Shown piece after piece: positions 56,604 to 64,000 of a stretch of 64,000 nt of DNA. How positions within the stretch are numbered: position 1 is the first letter of the stretch; every line of letters starts with the position of its first letter. The position numbers and the translations under genes were made by a program. The notes under the pieces were generated by a model. It did no database searches and was not told the DNA's origin. It saw nothing but the letters and a program-made list of their open reading frames with translations. The stretch comes from NCEH01 sp043195135 (GTDB lineage Bacteria; Pseudomonadota; Alphaproteobacteria; Rhizobiales; Xanthobacteraceae): assembly GCF_043195135.1 (NCBI RefSeq), contig NZ_JBAFWP010000014.1. The stretch is one strand, 5' to 3'.

Positions 56604-56700
56604 GCCCCCTCCCAACCCTCCCCCGCACGCGGGAGAGGGCTTTTCCGCATCCCCGCACCCGCCCCCTCTTCCGCTTGCGGGGATGGGCTGGGGAGGGGGA
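56604..56700. repeat. Palindromic intergenic repeat (56.6 kb) between pccB and pccA
   Basis: CCCCCTCCCAACCCTCCCCC leads into GCACGCGGGAGAGGGC, and a second arm CCGCTTGCGGGGATGGG ends in CTGGGGAGGGGG. The layout, an outer pair of GGGAGGGGG-type arms with inner hairpins, matches the copies at 28.4 and 58.9 kb. It lies in the middle of an operon, so a stable RNA structure between pccB and pccA may set their ratio. Confidence 0.7.
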
Positions 56701-56757
56701 AAGCGGGAGGTGCAATCGAACGAACACGGGCGCCGAGCGCCGAGGGGATCGACCTAG

Positions 56758-58785
<2,028 letters not shown>

Positions 58786-58835
58786 TGAAGGGGCGCGCTT
58801 CCCCGTCCCGCGGTGTGCGCTGTGCACCGTTCAAG

Positions 58836-58981
58836 CCCTCCCCCCGTGCGGGGGAGGGTTGGGAGGGGGGTCGCGCCGCCGCAACGCGCCGACGCGCCGC
58901 GTCTTCGCCGGCGCGAGGATCCCTTGTCCGTGCGCGGCACCATACCCCCCTCCTCATCCCTCCCCCGCACGGGGGGAGGGG
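58836..58981. repeat. Inverted-repeat element (58.9 kb) between pccA and cfa
   Basis: A segment CCCTCCCCCC GTGCGGGGGAGGG TTGGGAGGGGGG at 58836-58870 is mirrored by its near-complement at about 58946-58981, with about 75 bases between them. Each arm also holds its own small hairpin. Such a compact element with 35-bp terminal inverted repeats resembles a MITE or the rhizobial mosaic elements; copies in simpler form are seen at 28.4, 46.8 and 56.6 kb. Confidence 0.75.
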
Positions 58982-59029
58982 CCGCGGCGCGCTCCCGACA
59001 AACGGCCCCGCGGATCCGGAGACCCTGTG

Positions 59030-60295
59030 ATGCGCCTGCTCTCGCACCTGCTGAAGCGTTTCGTGGAGAAGGGCCAGCTCACGGTCATCACCGTGGACGG
59101 CATGCGGCACGTGTTCGGCAGCGGCGGGGACGGGCCGAGCGTCACCGTGCGCATGCACGACAAGAAGCTCGAGCGCGACCTGTTCTTCAACCCGGAGCTG
59201 GTCGCCGCCGAAGCCTATATGGACGGCCGCCTCACCTTCGAGGACGGGGCGGGGGTGTTCGACCTGCTCAACCTGTTCTCGGTGAACCGCAAGGGCCTCG
59301 GCGCCCATCCGGTGCAGCAGGCGCTGCGCAAGGGCTGGCGTGCGCTGCGGCGGTTCCACCAGGCGAACCCGATCGCCAAGGCCAAGGAGAATGCCTCCAG
59401 CCATTACGACCATCCGGCCGAATTCTACCGGCTGTGGCTGGACGAAACCATGGCCTATAGCTGCGCCTATTTCTCCGAGCCGGACGAGCCGCTGGCGGAG
59501 GCCCAGCGCAACAAGTTCCGCCATGTGGCGGCGAAGCTGAAGCTCACCCCCGGCATGCGGGTGGCGGAGATCGGCTCCGGCTGGGGCGGACTGTCCATCT
59601 ATCTCGCCAAGAATTGCGGCGTGCACGTCACCGCCATCAACGTCTCGCCCGAGCAACTGGCGGAATCGCGCCGGCTCGCCGCGGCGGCGGGCGTCGCCGA
59701 CCAGATCGATTTCCGCGAGATGGATTATCGCGACCTGAAGGGCCCGTTCGACCGCGTCGTCTCCATCGGCATGATGGAGCATGTGGGCGTCGCCCATTTC
59801 GACGCCTATTTCGCCACCATCCGCGACTTGCTCGGCCCCGGCGGGTTTGCCCTGGTGCACGCCATCGGCCGCATGTCGCCGCCCGGCACGACAGCGCCCT
59901 TCATCCGCAAATACATCTTCCCCGGCGGCTATGTGCCGGCCCTGTCGGAAGTGTTCGCCTCCACCGAGCGCACCCATCTGTGGGTCGCCGACATGGAGGT
60001 GCTGCGGCTGCATTATTACTGGACCATCCGCGCGTGGCGCCACAGGTTCGAGGCGCGCCGTGCCGAGGTGGAGGCCATGATGGGCGCGCGCTTCACCCGC
60101 ATGTGGGAATTCTATCTCGCGGCGGTGGAGCTGGGCTTCCTGCACGGCTCCAACATGGTGTTCCAGCTGCTGCTCGCCGAGCGGCGCGACGACGTGCCGG
60201 TGCGGCGCGACTACATGTTCACGGGGGAAGAGGCGCTGGCCGCGCAGGAATTGCGCCTGCCGCCCGCCCCCTCCAGCCAGGAGTTTGCGCGATGA
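59030..60295 (+). CDS. cfa: Cyclopropane-fatty-acyl-phospholipid synthase
   Basis: SAM-dependent CFA synthase family protein of 421 residues, which adds a methylene group across double bonds of membrane phospholipid acyl chains. A helical N-terminal domain precedes SHYDHPAEFYRLWLDETMAYSCAYF (around 125-149, in two parts), the SAM motif VAEIGSGWGGLSIY at 178-191 and EHVGVAHFDAYF, all typical. It starts at ATG 59030 with CCGGAG 9 bases upstream and overlaps mutA by 4 bases (ATGA). Its presence among the propionyl-CoA genes is unusual. Mycolic-type cyclopropane or methyl-branched lipid enzymes in the same fold are alternatives. Confidence 0.9.
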   Translation: MRLLSHLLKRFVEKGQLTVITVDGMRHVFGSGGDGPSVTVRMHDKKLERDLFFNPELVAAEAYMDGRLTFEDGAGVFDLLNLFSVNRKGLGAHPVQQALRKGWRALRRFHQANPIAKAKENASSHYDHPAEFYRLWLDETMAYSCAYFSEPDEPLAEAQRNKFRHVAAKLKLTPGMRVAEIGSGWGGLSIYLAKNCGVHVTAINVSPEQLAESRRLAAAAGVADQIDFREMDYRDLKGPFDRVVSIGMMEHVGVAHFDAYFATIRDLLGPGGFALVHAIGRMSPPGTTAPFIRKYIFPGGYVPALSEVFASTERTHLWVADMEVLRLHYYWTIRAWRHRFEARRAEVEAMMGARFTRMWEFYLAAVELGFLHGSNMVFQLLLAERRDDVPVRRDYMFTGEEALAAQELRLPPAPSSQEFAR

Positions 60296-62127
60296 CCGAG
60301 GGTTCCGGCACCTTGCCGTTCACGACCGATCTTCCCCCCGCGACGCGCGAGGACTGGCTGAAGCTGGTGGAAGGCGTTCTGAAGGGCGCGCCCTACGACA
60401 AGAAGCTCGTCACCCGCACCTATGAGGGGCTCTCGCTCGACCCCTTGCCGCCGCGCAAGCGCGATGCCGCCCCCATCGCCGGGCGTCCGGCCGGCGCGCC
60501 CTGGATCATCAGCGCGCGGGTGGACCAGGCGGACAAGGACGCCGCCAATGCCCAGGCGCTGGAAGACCTGGACGGCGGCGCCTCCGGCCTCACCCTCGTC
60601 TATGCCTCCTCGCCCCATGCCCACGGCTTCGGCCTGCCGGACGGCGAGGTGCTGGAGCGGGTGCTGGACGAGGTGATGCTCGACCTCATCGACACGCGGC
60701 TGGAGAGCGGCGCCTTCAAGGGCCGCGAGAACGCCCTCGCCTTGGCGAAGCTGGTGCAGGATCGCGGCCACAGCCCGGCGGACCTCTCGGTCTCGTTCGG
60801 CCTCGATCCCATCGGTGATCTCGCGGCGGCGGGCTCAGCGCCCATGCCCTGGGCCAATCTCGCCCAGCGCTTTTCCGAGACCGCCGGCATTCTCGCCGGC
60901 AAGGGCTTCAAGGCCCGCTTCGGCCGTGCCGACGGCGCGGTGCATCACGCCGCCGGCGCCTCGGACGCGCAGGAGCTGGCGGCGGTGCTCGCCACCGGCG
61001 TCGCCTATCTGCGGGCGCTGGAAGCGGCGGGCGTATCGCTGGAAGCCGCCTTCGGCCAGATCGAGCTGGCCTTGACCGCCGACGTGAACCAGATCGCCAC
61101 CATCGCCAAGTTCCGCGCGCTCCGCCTGCTCTGGGCCGCCGTGCAGCGCGAGAGCGGCGTCGCGGCGAGCCCCGCCCATGTGCACGCCACCACCGCCTGG
61201 CGCTCCATGACGCGGCGCGATCCTTACGTGAACCTGCTGCGCGCCACGGTCGCCGCCTTCTCGGCCGGCGTGGGCGGCGCGGACAGCGTAACCGTGCTGC
61301 CCTTCACCCAGGCGCTCGGCTTGCCGGACGCGTTCGCCCGCCGCCTCGCCCGCAATACGCAACTGGTGCTGCTGGAGGAATCCAATCTGCATCGCGTCGC
61401 CGACCCGTCCGCCGGCGCGGGCGCCATGGAGACGCAGACGGAAGGGCTCGCCGCCGCCGCCTGGCAGATCTTCCGCGCCATCGAGGGCAAGGGCGGCATG
61501 GCGCAGGCGCTCACCACCGGCTGGTGGCAGGCGGAGATCGCGCAGGTGCGCGCCCGCCGCGCCAAGGATGTGGCGACCCGCAAGGAGCCCATCACCGGCA
61601 CCTCCGAATTCCCCCTGCTGGGGCAGGCCATGCCGGCGGTGCTCGCGCCGAGCCCCGCGCGGGCGGCGCCGCTGGTGGAGGGCGCGCTGGCGCCCCACCG
61701 CCTCGCCGAGCCGTTCGAGGCCCTGCGCGATGCCGCCGAGGCGGAAGCGCCGACCGCCTTCCTCGCCACTCTCGGCCCCATCGCCGCCTTCACGGCGCGC
61801 GCCACCTATGCCCGCAATCTGTTCGAGGCCGGCGGCATCGCCGCCCCCGTGCCGGAGGGCTTCGCGACGCTGGAGGATCTCATCGCCGGCTTCGCGGCCT
61901 CCGGCGCGCGCATCGCCTGCCTGTGCGCCTCGGACGAGCTTTATGCCGAGCAGGCGGAGAAAGCCGCCCGCGCGCTGAAGGCCGCCGGCGCGAAAGCCGT
62001 GTGGCTCGCCGGCCGGCCGGGCGAACATGAGGCGGCCTGGCGCGCCGCGGGCGTCGACGGCTTCCTGTTCGCCGGCTGCGACGTGCTGGAGGTGCTCGGC
62101 ACCGCCCAGCAGCAATTGAGTGCCTGA
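60292..62127 (+). CDS. mutA: Methylmalonyl-CoA mutase small (beta) subunit
   Basis: Small subunit of 611 residues, homologous to the large subunit but without catalysis. A TIM-barrel region with THAAWRSMTRRDPYVNLLR-like sequence (VHATTAWRSMTRRDPYVN) and the helix ESNLHRVADPSAGAGAMETQ are present, while the C-terminal B12-binding-like domain (CLCASDELYAEQAEKAAR) lacks the DxHxxG cobalamin motif. It pairs with the large subunit encoded 66 bases downstream. The ATG overlaps the cfa stop. Heterodimeric mutases of this form occur in Methylorubrum, rhizobia and Propionibacterium. Confidence 0.93.
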   Translation: MTEGSGTLPFTTDLPPATREDWLKLVEGVLKGAPYDKKLVTRTYEGLSLDPLPPRKRDAAPIAGRPAGAPWIISARVDQADKDAANAQALEDLDGGASGLTLVYASSPHAHGFGLPDGEVLERVLDEVMLDLIDTRLESGAFKGRENALALAKLVQDRGHSPADLSVSFGLDPIGDLAAAGSAPMPWANLAQRFSETAGILAGKGFKARFGRADGAVHHAAGASDAQELAAVLATGVAYLRALEAAGVSLEAAFGQIELALTADVNQIATIAKFRALRLLWAAVQRESGVAASPAHVHATTAWRSMTRRDPYVNLLRATVAAFSAGVGGADSVTVLPFTQALGLPDAFARRLARNTQLVLLEESNLHRVADPSAGAGAMETQTEGLAAAAWQIFRAIEGKGGMAQALTTGWWQAEIAQVRARRAKDVATRKEPITGTSEFPLLGQAMPAVLAPSPARAAPLVEGALAPHRLAEPFEALRDAAEAEAPTAFLATLGPIAAFTARATYARNLFEAGGIAAPVPEGFATLEDLIAGFAASGARIACLCASDELYAEQAEKAARALKAAGAKAVWLAGRPGEHEAAWRAAGVDGFLFAGCDVLEVLGTAQQQLSA

Positions 62128-62193
62128 ACCGGACTGGACTTGCGCGACCCCGCGCCTGCTCGCGCGGTGCGCCGAACTGAGTTAGGATGAGAC

Positions 62194-64000
62194 ATGAGCC
62201 GCTTGCCCGCCTTCGCCGATATCGACTGGCGCGCGCCGGACCTCACGCAGGACCTGGCGCCCCCGCCGGCTAAGTTCGCACCCTGGGTGACGCCCGAGGG
62301 GATCGCGGTGAAGCCGCTTTACGGCCCGCGGGACGTGGCGGGGCTCGATTTCATCGACACTTATCCCGGCATCGCGCCGTTCCTGCGCGGCCCCTACCCC
62401 ACCATGTATGCGAACCAGCCCTGGACCATCCGGCAATATGCCGGCTTCTCCACGGCGGAGGATTCCAACGCCTTCTACCGCCGCAACCTCGCGGCCGGGC
62501 AGAAGGGGCTTTCGGTGGCGTTCGATCTCGCCACCCATCGCGGCTATGACAGCGACCATCCGCGCGTCGCCGGCGACGTGGGCATGGCCGGCGTCGCCAT
62601 CGACAGCATCTACGACATGCGCACGCTGTTCTCCGGCATCCCGCTGGACCAGATGAGCGTGTCCATGACCATGAACGGCGCGGTGCTGCCGATCCTGGCC
62701 CTGTTCATCGTCGCGGGCGAGGAACAGGGCGTGCCCCACGCCAAGCTTTCCGGCACGATCCAGAACGACATCCTCAAAGAATTCATGGTGCGGAACACCT
62801 ATATCTATCCGCCCGCGCCCAGCATGCGCATCATCTCGGACATCTTCGCTTATACGTCGAAGGAGATGCCGCGCTTCAACTCGATCTCGATTTCCGGCTA
62901 TCACATGCAGGAAGCCGGGGCGACGCAGGATCTGGAACTCGCCTATACGCTCGCGGACGGGGTCGAATACGGCCGGGCGGGGGCCGCCGCCGGCTTGCCC
63001 ATCGACGTGTTCGCGCCGCGCCTCAGCTTCTTCTGGGCCATCGGCATGAACTTCTTCATGGAGGTGGCCAAGCTGCGCGCCGCGCGCCTCCTGTGGACCC
63101 GCCTGATGACCGACCTCGGGGCGAAGAACCCCAAGTCCCTGCCTCTGCGCACCCATTCCCAGACCTCGGGCTGGAGCCTCACCGCGCAGGACGTGTTCAA
63201 CAACGTCATGCGCACCGCCGTGGAGGCCATGGCGGCGACCCAGGGCCACACCCAGTCGCTGCACACCAATGCCCTGGACGAGGCGCTGGCCCTGCCCACC
63301 GACTTTTCCGCCCGCATCGCCCGCAACACCCAGATCCTGCTGCAGCAGGAAAGCGGCACCACGCGCCAGATCGACCCCTGGGGCGGCTCCTTCTTCGTCG
63401 AGCGCCTCACCGCCGATCTCGCCACCAAGGCCTGGGCCCATATCCAGGAAGTGGAAGCGCTCGGCGGCATGGCGAAGGCGATCGAGGCCGGCATTCCCAA
63501 GCTACGCATCGAGGAAGCCGCCGCCACCACCCAGGCCCGCATCGACGGCGGGGCGCAGACCGTGGTGGGCGTCAACAAATACAAGCCGCTCAGCGAGGCG
63601 CAGATCGACGTGCTGAAGGTGGACAATTCCGCCGTGCGCGCGGCGCAGATCGAAAAGCTCAACCGCCTCAAGGCCGAGCGCAGCGATGCCGAGGTGGAAA
63701 GCGCGCTCACCGCCCTCACCCATGGCGCGAGCGCGGGCGCGAACCTGCTGGAACTCGCCGTCAATGCCGCCCGCGCCAAGGCGACGGTGGGCGAAATCTC
63801 CGATGCGCTGGAGAAGGTGTTCGGCCGCCATCGCGCCGAGATCCGCGCCATTTCCGGCGTCTACAAGCGGGAGGCCGGCGCCATGACGGACAAGGTTGGC
63901 AAGGTGCAGCGCCAGGTGGAGGAGTTCGAGCATGCCGAGGGCCGGCGCCCGCGCATCCTGGTCGCCAAGGTGGGCCAGGACGGGCACGATCGCGGCCAGA
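62194..64000 (+). CDS. scpA: Methylmalonyl-CoA mutase large (alpha) subunit, cut by window end
   Basis: Catalytic subunit (MutB/ScpA), of which the first 602 residues are in the window. The adenosylcobalamin enzyme turns (R)-methylmalonyl-CoA into succinyl-CoA. The substrate-binding segment PWTIRQYAGFSTAEDSN is at 76-92 and the barrel contains THRGYDSDHPRVAGDVGMAG and TNALDEALALPTDFSARIAR. The final residues show D596, H598 and G601 of the cobalamin motif DGHDRG, so the enzyme is complete up to its B12 domain. AGGA lies 8 bases before the ATG. The missing part, about 115 residues, lies beyond 64000. Confidence 0.95.
   Translation, partial: MSRLPAFADIDWRAPDLTQDLAPPPAKFAPWVTPEGIAVKPLYGPRDVAGLDFIDTYPGIAPFLRGPYPTMYANQPWTIRQYAGFSTAEDSNAFYRRNLAAGQKGLSVAFDLATHRGYDSDHPRVAGDVGMAGVAIDSIYDMRTLFSGIPLDQMSVSMTMNGAVLPILALFIVAGEEQGVPHAKLSGTIQNDILKEFMVRNTYIYPPAPSMRIISDIFAYTSKEMPRFNSISISGYHMQEAGATQDLELAYTLADGVEYGRAGAAAGLPIDVFAPRLSFFWAIGMNFFMEVAKLRAARLLWTRLMTDLGAKNPKSLPLRTHSQTSGWSLTAQDVFNNVMRTAVEAMAATQGHTQSLHTNALDEALALPTDFSARIARNTQILLQQESGTTRQIDPWGGSFFVERLTADLATKAWAHIQEVEALGGMAKAIEAGIPKLRIEEAAATTQARIDGGAQTVVGVNKYKPLSEAQIDVLKVDNSAVRAAQIEKLNRLKAERSDAEVESALTALTHGASAGANLLELAVNAARAKATVGEISDALEKVFGRHRAEIRAISGVYKREAGAMTDKVGKVQRQVEEFEHAEGRRPRILVAKVGQDGHDRGQ

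Overview
This 64 kb window is a high-GC chromosomal segment from an alphaproteobacterium, most likely a member of the Hyphomicrobiales (Rhizobiales), perhaps near Xanthobacter/Azorhizobium. The taxonomic hints are a MucR/Ros regulator, a DUF1013 TrcR-type regulator, a ClpS2-type adaptor, the block carB-greA-lrp-trxB-lsrB, the ispH-thrB-rnhA operon, a PccR-controlled propionyl-CoA pathway and rhizobial-type palindromic intergenic repeats. The genus is an inference from gene content. I see no rRNA, tRNA, CRISPR array, phage or complete insertion sequence.

Layout. 1-9.1 kb: metallo-beta-lactamase-fold hydrolase, small secreted protein, propionate-CoA ligase prpE divergent from a second acyl-CoA synthetase, a BacA/YddA-type ABC exporter, a small membrane protein and a ClC channel. 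9.1-11 kb: an overlapping glycosyltransferase/YdjC-type deacetylase pair that looks like a lipid-carrier sugar modification module. 11.3-16.2 kb: universal stress protein, trcR, ispH-thrB-rnhA and an ArsC-like protein. 16.4-22.5 kb: a tripartite tricarboxylate transporter (tctCBA), a GntR regulator, a class III CoA-transferase and an enoyl-CoA hydratase, apparently one uptake and catabolic locus with a shared operator-like word. 22.6-33.9 kb: a secreted Ntn hydrolase, mucR, a proline-rich small protein, lsrB-trxB, lrp, greA, carB, gtrA and a methyltransferase. 34.2-38.4 kb: an ABC importer of the nitrate/sulfonate/taurine family followed by an amidase. 38.4-45.7 kb: two small envelope proteins, an MFS transporter, a Tat-exported Fe-type superoxide dismutase, a DbpA-like RNA helicase, two small secreted proteins and clpS2. 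45.85-46.56 kb: an AT-rich island with one orphan gene, next to a vestigial copy of the uvrB 3' end. 46.9-53.3 kb: uvrB, LprI-type and DUF2799 proteins, gltX and an SH3 protein with 51-bp repeats. 53.4-64 kb: pccR, then pccB, pccA, cfa, mutA and the first part of mutB, cut by the window end.

The clearest functional theme is propionyl-CoA metabolism. PrpE can activate propionate. PccR probably senses the propionyl-CoA pool and sits divergent from pccB. PccAB makes methylmalonyl-CoA, and the MutA/MutB mutase makes succinyl-CoA. A cyclopropane fatty acid synthase gene is inserted in this gene set and overlaps mutA. No methylmalonyl-CoA epimerase is present in the window.

Most of the window is ordinary core genome. 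The parts that merit a second look are the AT-rich orphan gene with its operator-like inverted repeat and the degenerate second uvrB tail, the repeated 11-bp word in the tct/CoA-transferase locus, the glycosyltransferase-deacetylase pair, the pccR-pccB regulatory region and the inverted-repeat elements. All readings were made by eye, so coordinates of starts, hairpins and motif matches should be treated accordingly.
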